Shown here piece by piece: positions 40,320-50,126 of a stretch of DNA of 64,000 bases. Under the pieces are notes generated by a model that worked only from the letters and a program-made list of their open reading frames with translations, was not told the origin of the DNA and did not search any database. Location of the stretch: positions 3,937,501 to 4,001,500 of the forward strand of contig NZ_PJBB01000003.1 in the NCBI RefSeq assembly GCF_002836595.1, read 5' to 3'. A program made the translations under genes and the position numbers. The DNA comes from Tenacibaculum sp. Bg11-29 (GTDB lineage Bacteria > Bacteroidota > Bacteroidia > Flavobacteriales > Flavobacteriaceae). Position 1 is the stretch's first letter; the number at the start of each line of letters is the position of its first letter.

Positions 40320-40843
40320 TGAATTATCCTACTACATTCCCAGAGCTTTCTAGTGAAAGATTAACATTGCGTCAATTATCTTTTAAAGATAAAAGAGACA
40401 TTTTTAAATTACGTGCTAACAAAGAGGTTAACAAATTAATTACAAGAGAAACTCCTAAAAACCTAAATGATGCCGATGCTTTTATTCAGACTTGTTTAGA
40501 TGAGTTTGAAAAGGGAAACCGTATTTTTTGGGCAATAGAGCAAAAGGAAACCTATCAAATGATTGGAACAATTGTTTTTCATAATATGAATGTAGCAAGC
40601 AGTTATGCCGAAATTGGTTACGAGCTAAATCCTGATTATCAAAAAGAAGGTTTTATGACTGAAGCAACAGAAGCTGTTTTAGCGTTTGGAAAAAACACGT
40701 TGAATTTAAAAACTATTGAAGCTTTTACACATAAAGACAATAACGATTCTATTACGTTATTAGAAAAACATCAGTTTATTTTAGGCGATGATGATTTATT
40801 TGGAGACAATCGTGTTTTTAGTCTCAATATAAACCAAGAATAA
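40319..40843 (+). CDS. GNAT family N-acetyltransferase (RimJ/RimL-like)
   Basis: 174 residues. SERLTLRQLSFKDKRDIFKL and IGYELNPDYQKEGFMTEA with the acetyl-CoA loop, then FTHKDNNDSITLLEKHQF, are typical of the RimJ/RimL-type GNATs. It overlaps both neighbours by 1 bp, so it is in the operon with gldFG. Confidence 0.87.
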   Translation: MNYPTTFPELSSERLTLRQLSFKDKRDIFKLRANKEVNKLITRETPKNLNDADAFIQTCLDEFEKGNRIFWAIEQKETYQMIGTIVFHNMNVASSYAEIGYELNPDYQKEGFMTEATEAVLAFGKNTLNLKTIEAFTHKDNNDSITLLEKHQFILGDDDLFGDNRVFSLNINQE

Positions 40844-41553
40844 TGTATTCAATACTAAAAAAAGAAGTTAATTCATTTTTCTCTTCTCCAATAGCCTATT
40901 TGGTTATTGGAGTGTTTTTACTTGTAAACGGATTATTTTTATGGGTTTTTAAAGACAACTTTAATGTTTTAAACGCTGGTTTTGCAGATTTAAATTCTTT
41001 TTTTTATTTAACACCTTGGTTGTTTTTGTTTTTAATTCCTGCAATTACCATGAAAAGTTTTGCTGATGAGCTAAATAGTGGAACTATAGAGCTCTTAAAA
41101 ACGAAACCCGTAACAGATTGGCAAATCGTATTAGCCAAATTCTTTGCTTCTTTACTTTTGGTATGTATTGCTTTAACACCTACTTTAACTTATGTATACA
41201 CCGTTTATGTACTCGGAAACCCAATAGGTAATTTAGATATTGGTAGTACTGTTGGTTCCTATTTAGGCTTACTTTTTTTAGCCGCTACTTATACAAGTAT
41301 TGGTTTATTTACATCTACGCTTTCTAAGAATCAAATTGTAGCTTTTATTTTAAGCGTTTTTATCACTTTTATATTATTCTACGGTTTTGACGCGGTAAGT
41401 AGCACTTTAGGTAATACGATACAACAATTAGGAATTAACGAGCATTTTAAAAGTATTAGTCGTGGTGTTGTTGACACCCGCGATGTCATTTACTTTTGTA
41501 GTGTTATTTTTTTCTTTTTATTCATCACCAAACAACAATTAAAAAATGAATAA
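40843..41553 (+). CDS. gldF: Gliding motility ABC transporter permease GldF
   Basis: 236 residues, six membrane segments. MYSILKKEVNSFFSSPIAYLV is the usual N-terminus; ITMKSFADELNSGTIELLKTKPV is the conserved loop of the ABC-2 permease. GldF with GldG and GldA (elsewhere) is required for gliding in Flavobacterium. Overlaps gldG by 8 bp. Confidence 0.93.
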   Translation: MYSILKKEVNSFFSSPIAYLVIGVFLLVNGLFLWVFKDNFNVLNAGFADLNSFFYLTPWLFLFLIPAITMKSFADELNSGTIELLKTKPVTDWQIVLAKFFASLLLVCIALTPTLTYVYTVYVLGNPIGNLDIGSTVGSYLGLLFLAATYTSIGLFTSTLSKNQIVAFILSVFITFILFYGFDAVSSTLGNTIQQLGINEHFKSISRGVVDTRDVIYFCSVIFFFLFITKQQLKNE

Positions 41554-43189
41554 GAAACTACAACATATTGCTTTCGCATTTATAGGAGTATTATTTATAA
41601 ATTACCTTTCTAATGCTGTTTACAAACGTTTTGATTTAACGCAAGATAAACGCTATACCATTTCTAATGTTAGCGCTACTATATTAGATAAAATAGATAA
41701 TAACGTTTTTATTAACGTGTATTTAGAAGGTGAATTTCCTGCTGAGTTTAAGCGTTTACAAACAGAAACGCTTCAGTTTTTAGAAGAATTAAAAGCTATA
41801 AAGCCTACTATTCAGTTTCGTTTTATAAACCCTTCTGTTATTCGTAAACGTTTAATTAAACGAGGGATGATTCCTAGTCAACTAACTGTTGAAGAGGATG
41901 GAAAATTATCGGAAGCTATTATTTTTCCTTGGGCAGAAATTGTTGTTGGTAAAAAAACCGAGTTAGTTTCTTTATTACCTAACTCAATTGCTAAAACACA
42001 AGAAAGTCAATTACAAAATGCTATTGAAAAATTAGAATACTCTTTTGCTAATGCCTTAAATAATATTACCAACGACAAGCAACAAAAAATAGCTGTAATT
42101 TCTGGTAATGGTGAATTAGAGGATATTCATTTATATAGTTTATTAAGTGAAATTGGAAAAAAATATCGCTTAGCAAAATTTACGTTAGATAGTGTAGCTA
42201 GTAATCCAGAAAAGACATTAAAAGAGTTAACAAACTTCGATTTAGCTATTATTGCAAAACCTACTGAACGTTTTACTGAGCAAGAAAAATTTACTTTAGA
42301 TCAGTTTATTACAAATGGCGGTAAAAGTTTATGGATGGTTGATACTAATTATGCTGATACCGATAGTTTATATAACGAAGGAAAAATGCTAGCTTTTCCT
42401 CGCGATTTAAATTTAACCGATTTATTATTTAGTTACCAAGTTCGTATAAATAATAAATTAATTCAAGATTTATATGCTGCTAAAATTCCATTAGCAACAG
42501 GTAATGTAGGCAACCAAGCACAGTTTCAACATTTAAACTGGTATTACCACCCGTTGGTAAATGGAAATCCTAATCATGCTATTAGCAAGAACCTTGCGCC
42601 TGTTCGTTTTCGTTTTACCACGCAAATTGATACTTTAAAAGGAAACATAAAAAAAACGCCTTTGTTAGTTACTTCTGTATTAACAAAAAAAGTAGGTACG
42701 CCTAATTTTGTTGAATTACAAAGTATTGCAAAGCAACCACAAGAAAAAGAGTATAATAATGGCCCTCAACTTTTAGGTGTATTGTTAGAAGGTACTTTTA
42801 ATTCTGCTTATAAAAACAGAACGAAACCTTTTAATACTTCGCTTTTTAAACAAGAAAGCAAGACTAATAAAATGGTTGTTATTGCTGATGGAGACATTGC
42901 TAAGAATCAAATTTTAAAAGGAAAACCACACGATTTATCGCTTGATAAATGGACTGGAGAACAATTTGGTAATAAAGAATTTTTAATTAATACTATTGAC
43001 TATTTATTGGATGACTCTGGCTTAATTAAGCTACGTAACAAAACGGTAAACATAAATTTATTAGATAAACAAAAAGCGTATGCCGAAAAAAGTTTTTGGC
43101 AATTTATAAATATTGGTGTTCCATTAGCATTACTTGCGCTCTTTGGTTTCGTTTTTAATTTTTTAAGAAGGAGAAAATATTCTAAGTAA
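41546..43189 (+). CDS. gldG: Gliding motility-associated ABC transporter protein GldG
   Basis: 547 residues. N-terminal membrane anchor (about 9-24), a long periplasmic domain of the ABC-type uncharacterised transport family, and a C-terminal anchor (NIGVPLALLALFGFVFNFL) with a basic tail. RFDLTQDKRYTIS is the conserved start. Forms the GldFG membrane part of the transporter. Confidence 0.92.
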   Translation: MNKKLQHIAFAFIGVLFINYLSNAVYKRFDLTQDKRYTISNVSATILDKIDNNVFINVYLEGEFPAEFKRLQTETLQFLEELKAIKPTIQFRFINPSVIRKRLIKRGMIPSQLTVEEDGKLSEAIIFPWAEIVVGKKTELVSLLPNSIAKTQESQLQNAIEKLEYSFANALNNITNDKQQKIAVISGNGELEDIHLYSLLSEIGKKYRLAKFTLDSVASNPEKTLKELTNFDLAIIAKPTERFTEQEKFTLDQFITNGGKSLWMVDTNYADTDSLYNEGKMLAFPRDLNLTDLLFSYQVRINNKLIQDLYAAKIPLATGNVGNQAQFQHLNWYYHPLVNGNPNHAISKNLAPVRFRFTTQIDTLKGNIKKTPLLVTSVLTKKVGTPNFVELQSIAKQPQEKEYNNGPQLLGVLLEGTFNSAYKNRTKPFNTSLFKQESKTNKMVVIADGDIAKNQILKGKPHDLSLDKWTGEQFGNKEFLINTIDYLLDDSGLIKLRNKTVNINLLDKQKAYAEKSFWQFINIGVPLALLALFGFVFNFLRRRKYSK

Positions 43190-43220
43190 TATTTAATGTA
43201 AGTTTACTTAAATTACAGTT

Positions 43221-45986
43221 TTGAAAAAGATAACAGTACCTTTTAAAGAAGAGAAAGAAGCATTACTACATTTTCCTACTGCCATAAAATTTAAATATGA
43301 TTGGCGAAAATATCAAAAACGTGTACTTGAAGAATTAAAAGATCATCTTAATGACAATCATTTACATATTATTGCACCACCTGGTTCTGGTAAAACAATA
43401 CTAGGTCTAGAAGTTGCTTTAAGACTTAATAAACCTACCTTAATTTTTGCCCCAACAATAGCTATACGAAATCAATGGATACAACGGTTTTGTGAACTTT
43501 TTTTACAAACAAACGAAACGCCTAATTGGATTTCAATAGATATAAAAAAACCACAGTTTTTAACTGTATCTACTTATCAAGGCTTGCACGCAGCTTGTTC
43601 TGGTACCCAAGAAGAAGAGGAAGAACTTAATGAAGAAGAGTCTGAAAAAAACAAAGAGAGTAAAACTACCAAAGAAAAAACAGCAGCACTAGTTAAAATT
43701 TTAAAAGCTCAAAATATTGGAACTATTGTTGTTGATGAAGCCCATCATCTTAAAAATGCTTGGTGGAAATCATTATCTGAAATAAAAAATGCCTTATCTC
43801 CTACAATTGTTGGTCTAACAGCTACGCCACCTTACGATGTTTCTTATACCGAATGGCAGCGTTATATTGAGTTAAATGGCCCAGTTGACACCGAAATTTC
43901 GGTTCCTGAATTAATTATTGAAGGAAATCTTTGCCCACATCAAGATTATGTTTTCTTTTCGTTGCCTACCGATAAAGAACATCATAAAATAATTAAATAC
44001 CGCCAAGATATTAATGCCTTGTTTGATGCTATAACAAGGGATGAAACATTAATTGAAGCATTAGAAAAGCATCCTATATTTCAAAACCCTAACGAGCAAC
44101 TGGATTGGATTTACACAAATCTCGAATATTATTCAGCAACCTTAATTTTTCTTAATGCTATAGGAAAAAACATTAGCATAAATCATTTAGAAGTAATTGG
44201 AGATAAAGAGTTTATTATCCCTGAGTTAAATTATGAATGGATTGAAATACTTTTAACTTTTTACCTTTATAAAAACCCTGAAAGTTTTAAAGAATTTGAA
44301 CTTCATCAAGAAAAGCTAATTAATAAGCTAAAAAGAGGTGGCGCAATGGAAAGGCGTACTGTAAACTTTAGTCATAACCGAAGAGTTAATAAATTTTTAA
44401 GCGCTAGTACGACTAAGCTTGATAGTATTAAAGAAATTGTAGATTTTGAGCATAGCCATTTAAAACAAAATTTAAGAATGGTTATTCTTACGGATTATAT
44501 TCGAAAAGAATTTCTTATTCAAGATAAAACAAACGAACTCGAATTAAATAAAATTGGCGTTTTACCAATTTTTGAAAAATTAAGAAGAACCAATACCAAA
44601 AGTATAAAGACTGGCGTTTTAACAGGTTCTTTAGTAATGATTCCTTTATCTGCATACGTTGCTTTTAAAGAAATAGCCGCTACCTATAATGTTGATACAA
44701 TTAGTACTACTCCACTTGAATTTGATAATAATTATTTAATTATAAATGTTAATCAACATCTTAAAAACAACATTGTTACTATAATAACTCAAGTTTTTCA
44801 AAAAGGAGAAATAGAGGTTCTTGTTGGTACTAAATCATTGTTAGGTGAAGGTTGGGACGCTCCTGCTATTAACGCATTAATTCTTGCAAGTTTTGTAGGT
44901 TCTTATGTTCTTTCGAACCAAATGAGAGGTCGCGCTATTCGTACTGAACCAAAAAACATACATAAAACGGGTAATATATGGCATTTAGTATGTGTTGATC
45001 CTACAGTAAATAATGGAGGCGATGATATGCAGCTGTTAAAAAGAAGGTTTAAATCTTTTGTAGGAATTTCTTTTGATAAAGAAACTACTATTGAAAATGG
45101 AATTGGACGCCTAAACCTACCTGAAAACATTCATACAAAGCTACATATTAAAGAGGTAAATAACCGCATGCTTAAAAATGCGGGTATGCGAGAACAGTTA
45201 AAACAAAACTGGCATAATGCGTTACATGGTGGCGTTGTTTTAGTTGAAGAAATAAAAATTCCCTTTAGCGAAAAACAAGATTATAAAAGTATTAAGTCGC
45301 TTTATTTTAATAGAACTATAAAGTATTTAACAGGTATGGTTAGCTCTGGAGTACTTGGTTTTTCGTATGATGCTTTTGATGCGTTAAATAGAACTAAAAA
45401 GTACACAAATATTAGTGAAAAACATTTTACGTATTTAATACTTTTTATGGGAGGGCTCGGTGTTTTACTATATGGTAGACTTACTTTTAAAACTTTAAGA
45501 ATCTATTTTAAATACAGAGATATTTCTAAAGATGTTCGGCAAATTGGTAAAGCTTTATTAGCTTCCTTAATAAAAAATAAAATCATACACACACATCATT
45601 CAAAGCTTTTTGTTCTTTCCGAAGTTAATAATCAGGGTACTATTTATTGCCATCTTGAAGGCGGAACTACTTATGAAAAATCGGTATTTATTAAATCGTT
45701 ACAAGAAATTTTAAGTGCTGTTGATAATCCAAGGTATCTTATTATAAGAAAAAGCTTTTTCTTAAACCTGTTTTCACAAAAGGACTATCATTCACTCCCT
45801 GAAAATATTGGAAGAAAAAAACAGTCTGCCGAATATTTTGAAATGCAATGGGAAAATTTAGTGGGTGCCTGCAAACTCGTTTACACCAGAACTATTGAGG
45901 GTAGAAAATTACTTCTTAAATCGAAAATACATTCGCTTGCTTCTGAGTTTGAAAACAGAATTGAACGTATAAATGTTTGGAAATAA
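43221..45986 (+). CDS. DEAD/DEAH-box superfamily II helicase with membrane segments
   Basis: 921 residues, TTG start at 43221. Walker A APPGSGKT (52-59), DEAH (172-175), TATPP motif III, and motif VI ...NQMRGRAIR. An acidic insert lies at about 128-150. After the helicase core there are two hydrophobic segments (about 700-730 and 737-757), unusual for a helicase, and a conserved C-terminal domain. The last 139 codons are duplicated at 48042-48466 with four changes. Possibly a defence-type helicase. Confidence 0.82.
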   Translation: MKKITVPFKEEKEALLHFPTAIKFKYDWRKYQKRVLEELKDHLNDNHLHIIAPPGSGKTILGLEVALRLNKPTLIFAPTIAIRNQWIQRFCELFLQTNETPNWISIDIKKPQFLTVSTYQGLHAACSGTQEEEEELNEEESEKNKESKTTKEKTAALVKILKAQNIGTIVVDEAHHLKNAWWKSLSEIKNALSPTIVGLTATPPYDVSYTEWQRYIELNGPVDTEISVPELIIEGNLCPHQDYVFFSLPTDKEHHKIIKYRQDINALFDAITRDETLIEALEKHPIFQNPNEQLDWIYTNLEYYSATLIFLNAIGKNISINHLEVIGDKEFIIPELNYEWIEILLTFYLYKNPESFKEFELHQEKLINKLKRGGAMERRTVNFSHNRRVNKFLSASTTKLDSIKEIVDFEHSHLKQNLRMVILTDYIRKEFLIQDKTNELELNKIGVLPIFEKLRRTNTKSIKTGVLTGSLVMIPLSAYVAFKEIAATYNVDTISTTPLEFDNNYLIINVNQHLKNNIVTIITQVFQKGEIEVLVGTKSLLGEGWDAPAINALILASFVGSYVLSNQMRGRAIRTEPKNIHKTGNIWHLVCVDPTVNNGGDDMQLLKRRFKSFVGISFDKETTIENGIGRLNLPENIHTKLHIKEVNNRMLKNAGMREQLKQNWHNALHGGVVLVEEIKIPFSEKQDYKSIKSLYFNRTIKYLTGMVSSGVLGFSYDAFDALNRTKKYTNISEKHFTYLILFMGGLGVLLYGRLTFKTLRIYFKYRDISKDVRQIGKALLASLIKNKIIHTHHSKLFVLSEVNNQGTIYCHLEGGTTYEKSVFIKSLQEILSAVDNPRYLIIRKSFFLNLFSQKDYHSLPENIGRKKQSAEYFEMQWENLVGACKLVYTRTIEGRKLLLKSKIHSLASEFENRIERINVWK

Positions 45987-46163
45987 TATACCTCCAGATT
46001 CCTGATAACTAATTATTTTATAGCGTTTAATTTTATTCTCTTAGTGAACATAATATATATATAGTTAATTAGTTAATATTAACGATATATATATATTGGC
46101 TTTAATTACACACGAAAATCCAAAAATTATCTGAAATACATATTAAAGATTAATTATTAAACT

Positions 46164-46664
46164 ATACCAAAATGTAAAAGGTGTAATAAATCTAAAGCAT
46201 TTTATAATCTTGTAAATGGAGTTTGTGAAAATTGCCTATTACCAAATAGAAAAATTAATAAAATTGTGAAAACGGAAAAGAAAAAACAGAAAGTTATTGT
46301 AAAAAACTACAAAGGGACACAATCAGATGCAGCAAGATATTTCAAAAGAGATTCTTTGAAAATGGTTGAAAAAGGATATTACCCAACAATTCAGAACTGG
46401 AGTCCAGGTTCTTACGGATGTGGTTCTTTTATTTTAGCACTTTTACTTTGTTTTATTTTAATCGGTATTTTAGTATTTATTTATATGTTAATTGTGAAAC
46501 CAGACGGAACACTATCTGTAACTTATGAATTGAAAAAAGAAAACAAAGAAATTGTTGAAAATAAAACTAAAAAATTGAAAGAAAAAGAATGTCCAGAATG
46601 TGCTGAAATGGTAAAAGAAAAAGCGAAAATATGTAGATTTTGCAGACACGAATTTATAAACTAA
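46164..46664 (+). CDS. Membrane protein with two zinc ribbons; start codon uncertain
   Basis: Normally this would be called from the GTG at 46266, but the same frame is open to 46161 and encodes a second zinc ribbon, PKCKRCNKSKAFYNLVNGVC then ENC. The natural start M-PKCKRC is an ATA here (46164-46166), so it may be a mutated ATG or a rare start. The rest: one membrane segment (ILALLLCFILIGILVFIYML) and a C-terminal CPECAEMVKEKAKICRFC ribbon. Followed by a plus-strand attC-like repeat. Confidence 0.55.
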   Translation: MPKCKRCNKSKAFYNLVNGVCENCLLPNRKINKIVKTEKKKQKVIVKNYKGTQSDAARYFKRDSLKMVEKGYYPTIQNWSPGSYGCGSFILALLLCFILIGILVFIYMLIVKPDGTLSVTYELKKENKEIVENKTKKLKEKECPECAEMVKEKAKICRFCRHEFIN

Positions 46665-46671
46665 AGCCTAC

Positions 46672-46856
46672 AAAGTGTAAAAAAAGGGTTTTAGTACTTA
46701 AACCAAAGTTCAGTACACTTTATAAAGTCCGCAAAATTCACAATTTTGCATATCTATTGAATAAGGGAAAATTGTAAATTTGGCTAAGTGATAAATTGAA
46801 AGTTCAATCCTTCGAAATCCCTTACTATTCTTACACAAACCGTTAGCAAATATTAA
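46672..46856 (+). repeat. attC-like site A19 outside the island (long form, plus orientation)
   Basis: GTACTTAAACCAAAGTT, AAAGTCCGC and TTTGGCTAAGTGATAAATT line up with the reverse complement of A18, ending CCGTTAGC at 46848-46855. It follows one gene and precedes another (46858), as in the island, but in the opposite orientation. Confidence 0.65.
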
Positions 46857-46857
46857 A

Positions 46858-47838
46858 ATGAGATACAATAAAATTATCAGTACTTTTTTTTTACTTTTTA
46901 TCTGGACAATTTCATTTGGGCAAAAAAACATTGACATTACTATACCTAATATCAAATCAACTAAAGATCTTTGGTATAATCAAAACAATAATTTATGTAG
47001 AATAATTTATGAGACTTATGATGTGGGTAAAAAACTTACAACTTTTAAGATGTTAGAAGGAGATAGCACTCAAATAATGAGACGTTCATATGAATATAAT
47101 AATAATGGGTTTTTAATATCTGAAGGAGAATATAATATTGCTGATGACACTTTACCTTCAAGTGAAGAAGAAACTATTTACGATAAAGCCGATAAAATTA
47201 TTCAAAAAAGAACATATTCAAATTTTAAAAAGAAAAAGATTCTTAGTTCAAAAGGCCTCCTTATTGCTAAAAAAACAATTTCAAATTCTGGTGAAATAAC
47301 AAATAGAGCACTTTATGTCTATAAAAATGAATTATTAATTGAAATAAGATATTTAAATAAAAAAAATGAAGTTTGGAAAAATGAACTATTTAAATATAAT
47401 GATTTAAAACGAAAGATAGAAGAAATTCATATTAGCAATAATGTAACCATATCAAAATACCTGTACAAATACAATGATAATGGACAAGTAATTAAAAAAA
47501 TATTTTTTAGAGAGAAAAAGGAGGAAACAAAAAAAAATGAAAAGAAAGAGGACATCGAAACTATTGAAATAATTGAGACTTTAACAATAGATGATTCAGT
47601 AAAATCCTATCCAAGTGTTTGGAAACATTGGGAAGAAGAAGAAATATATGAAACAGACACTTATGTTTACAACGAATATAATCTTGTTATTTTACATAAA
47701 ACAGATGGTCAAACCGAATTCAAAGGAACTTTAAAAAATGTATTTGAATATGACAAATATGGTAACTGGGTAAAATGTACAACTGAACGCTTTGGCTCAC
47801 ATTGGAGAACATCCATTAGAGAAATTGAGTATTACTAA
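46858..47838 (+). CDS. YD-repeat secreted protein
   Basis: 326 residues. Signal peptide (1-22, FLLFIWTISFGQ). YD-like repeats: YEYNNNGFLISEGEYN, YDKADKIIQKRTY, YKYNDNGQVIKKIFF, and the end VFEYDKYGNWVKCTTER. Related in style to the cassette protein at 21940. It starts right behind GTTAGCAAATATTAAA, the R' end of A19, so it may be a cassette gene. Confidence 0.72.
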   Translation: MRYNKIISTFFLLFIWTISFGQKNIDITIPNIKSTKDLWYNQNNNLCRIIYETYDVGKKLTTFKMLEGDSTQIMRRSYEYNNNGFLISEGEYNIADDTLPSSEEETIYDKADKIIQKRTYSNFKKKKILSSKGLLIAKKTISNSGEITNRALYVYKNELLIEIRYLNKKNEVWKNELFKYNDLKRKIEEIHISNNVTISKYLYKYNDNGQVIKKIFFREKKEETKKNEKKEDIETIEIIETLTIDDSVKSYPSVWKHWEEEEIYETDTYVYNEYNLVILHKTDGQTEFKGTLKNVFEYDKYGNWVKCTTERFGSHWRTSIREIEYY

Positions 47839-47845
47839 ACATTTT

Positions 47846-47971
47846 CCAACAAAGAACTGAGGTAAAAGACAAACAAATTATTCATTAATATTAGTCAATA
47901 TTAAACTAAGCTCAAAGTAATGTTTTCAGTATTTTGAGCTTATATTCTTCATATAATTACTACTTATTTTG
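47846..47971 (+). repeat. Third dispersed repeat, copy 1
   Basis: About 125 bp starting CCAACAAAGAACTGAGGTAA and including TTTCAGTATTTTGAGCTTAT; roughly 85% identical to 55714-55834. Both copies start 8-20 bp after a stop codon. Confidence 0.6.
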
Positions 47972-48041
47972 GCAATATAGAAACATATGTTTCATTATAT
48001 GCTAATCCTGACTTTGCAATTACCAAACTTTGCTTTATCGA

Positions 48042-48466
48042 CTTCTTTAATAAAAAATAAAATCATACACACACATCATTCAAAGCTTTTTGTTCTTTCT
48101 GAAGTTAATAATCAGGGGACTATTTATTGCCATCTTGAAGGCGGAACTACTTATGAAAAATCGGTATTTATTAAATCGTTACAAGAAGTTTTAAGTACTG
48201 TTGATAACCCAAGGTATCTTATTATAAGAAAAAGTTTTTTCTTAAACCTATTTTCACAAAAAGACTATCATTCACTCCCTGAAAATATTGGAAGAAAAAA
48301 ACAGTCTGCCGAATATTTTGAAATGCAATGGGAAAATTTAGTGGGTGCCTGCAAACTCGTTTACACCAGAACTATTGAGGGTAGAAAATTACTTCTTAAA
48401 TCGAAAATACATTCGCTTGCTTCTGAATTTGAAAAAAAGATTGAACGTATAAATGTTTGGAAATAA
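48042..48466 (+). pseudogene. Duplicated 3' fragment of the helicase gene
   Basis: Codes for 139 residues equal to the C-terminus of 43221-45986 with four substitutions (I/V, A/T, N/K, R/K). The similarity continues about 55 bp past the stop. The frame upstream (from 47987) is unrelated and is not a credible start, so this is a gene fragment, not a gene. Confidence 0.8.
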
Positions 48467-48681
48467 AACACACCAAATTCCTGTTAACTAATTATTTTAC
48501 AGCGCTTAAAGTTTTATTATATTAATACGTTTATAATAGACATTTAGTTAAAATCGACTGTACACCTTTGTTGGCAAACATTATCAATAAAACTCTTAAA
48601 AATAACTTTTGATATTTTAAATAATTCTATAAAACATTTGAAAAATCTCTAATTTATAAAATAAAAAATCTAATTTAGTGT

Positions 48682-49349
48682 ATGGATTTATATAAAGCTA
48701 TAAATATTTTTCAAATACCTAAATTAGTAAAACCAACAAATGAATATTTAAAAAAACGATATAATTTTATTGCTTTAAAAATTCATCCTGACAAACAAAT
48801 TGACCAAGGAAAAAACTATTAGCCCATATGGACTTTATAGAGCTACAAGATGCCTATAAACTTCTAAAAAACACAGAATTTGGTCTTATATTAAGAATTT
48901 TAAACAAAAAAGAAAAAACAAGAAAAAATCAAAATGTAAAATTAGACGAACAAATTGAAATTGATAATTTTGAAAGTAATTACAATCCTAAAAAACACCT
49001 TTTCGAATGGTTACTTTATCCTTTTTTACCTGGAGTATTTTTTTTAAATATGTTACTAGCTATTCCTATGGTTACCTTTTTAATATTTGGAATAAATGAG
49101 AAAAGTACGTCAAAAAACAAATCTAGATTTATAATAAACTTTTTTTTATTCTCAATATTTGGTGTAATACCGATCCTTTCTGGTTTTGTTTTTATAATTA
49201 ATTTATTTTATGGAAAAATTATGGAAGGAAATATTTTTTGGTGGTTCGTTTTTATTGAAATTACCTTCGCAATTTTATATTATGTTATAAGTTGGATAAT
49301 TAGAAAAGTATTTATACGTAAAATTAAAACTGAATTAATAATGTTATAA
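48682..49349 (+). pseudogene. J-domain membrane protein with a frameshift
   Basis: ORF 1 (48682-48822) has the J-domain helix II and HPD motif (FIALKIHPDKQ) and stops at TAG 48820. ORF 2 (from 48828, frame +2) continues with FIELQDAYKLLKN (helix III) and two to three membrane segments. One extra A in the A6 run at 48810-48815 would restore a single frame through GKKLLAHMDFIELQ. A simple frameshift mutation is most likely; programmed slippage on the A-run is possible. Confidence 0.7.
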
Positions 49350-49630
49350 TAAAAACGTTAGCCAAAAAGAAGAAGGAGAACTTTTTTTTATCCTTCTCTT
49401 TTCTCTTACACTATTACCTAACTCACCTATTTTAAAAATTACATCAACATAACTACAGCTTTTTTTGAGTTTTCAAACTTTGTAAATACATCGATAATTA
49501 TAAGCCTAAAATAGAATCGATTTAATTCCAATTATTGAAATACTAGTTAATTCTATCTTTTATTCTTTCTAATTTAGAGGTATTAAATTTAACTTTTTTA
49601 TTAAAGTGTTAACTTAGCATATAAGTAATT

Positions 49631-49660
49631 CACTGCTTAAAACACGTAACAAACTATATC
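49631..49660 (+). repeat. attC-like half-site remnant
   Basis: CACTGCTTAAAACACGTAAC and AAACTATAT match the reverse complement of the R'-proximal half of A11/A12. The gene-free stretch 49350-49673 also shows GTTAGCCAAAAAG at 49357, like the island's constant boundary, and a weak hairpin at 49371-49397. Confidence 0.55.
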
Positions 49661-49673
49661 ACATCAAATAAAA

Positions 49674-50042
49674 ATGAAAGTTACAGCCGAAAAAGATGAA
49701 AAGGTTGCTAATATGATATTCGCATCCATTTATCCACTTTATCTAAATAGATTAGAGAAAAATAGTAGAACAAAAGAAGAACTAGATCAGGTAATTAAAT
49801 GGTTTACTGGTTTTGATAAAAATACTTTACAAGCACTTATTGATGAAAAAGTAACTTTTAGAACATTTTTTGAAAAAGCTAAAATAAATACAAACGCACA
49901 CTTAATTAAAGGAGTTGTTTGTGGTTATCGAATTGAAGAAATAGAAGATGAATTTGAATTGTATAAACAATGTAGGCGTATGGAAAAACTAATTGATGAA
50001 TTGGCAAGAGGTCGTAAAATGGAGAAAATTTTACGGAAATAA
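49674..50042 (+). CDS. DUF2200 family protein
   Basis: 122 residues. MIFASIYPLYLNRLEKNSR, IKWFTGF and INTNAHLIKGVVCGYRIEEI are the DUF2200 signature. Small, soluble, function unknown. Sits right behind an attC-like remnant, so it may have arrived as a cassette. Confidence 0.85.
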   Translation: MKVTAEKDEKVANMIFASIYPLYLNRLEKNSRTKEELDQVIKWFTGFDKNTLQALIDEKVTFRTFFEKAKINTNAHLIKGVVCGYRIEEIEDEFELYKQCRRMEKLIDELARGRKMEKILRK

Positions 50043-50126
50043 AAAAAGTAGAAATTAGAACTCAAGAAACACAAACTCTATTAAAATATAATTTAACCAA
50101 AACATTTTGTAACGGAAAATAGACTG

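Noticed and set aside
47987..48466. 159-codon ORF taken as a gene
   Set aside because: Only the part after 48042 has homology, as a copy of the helicase C-terminus; the first codons are chance sequence.
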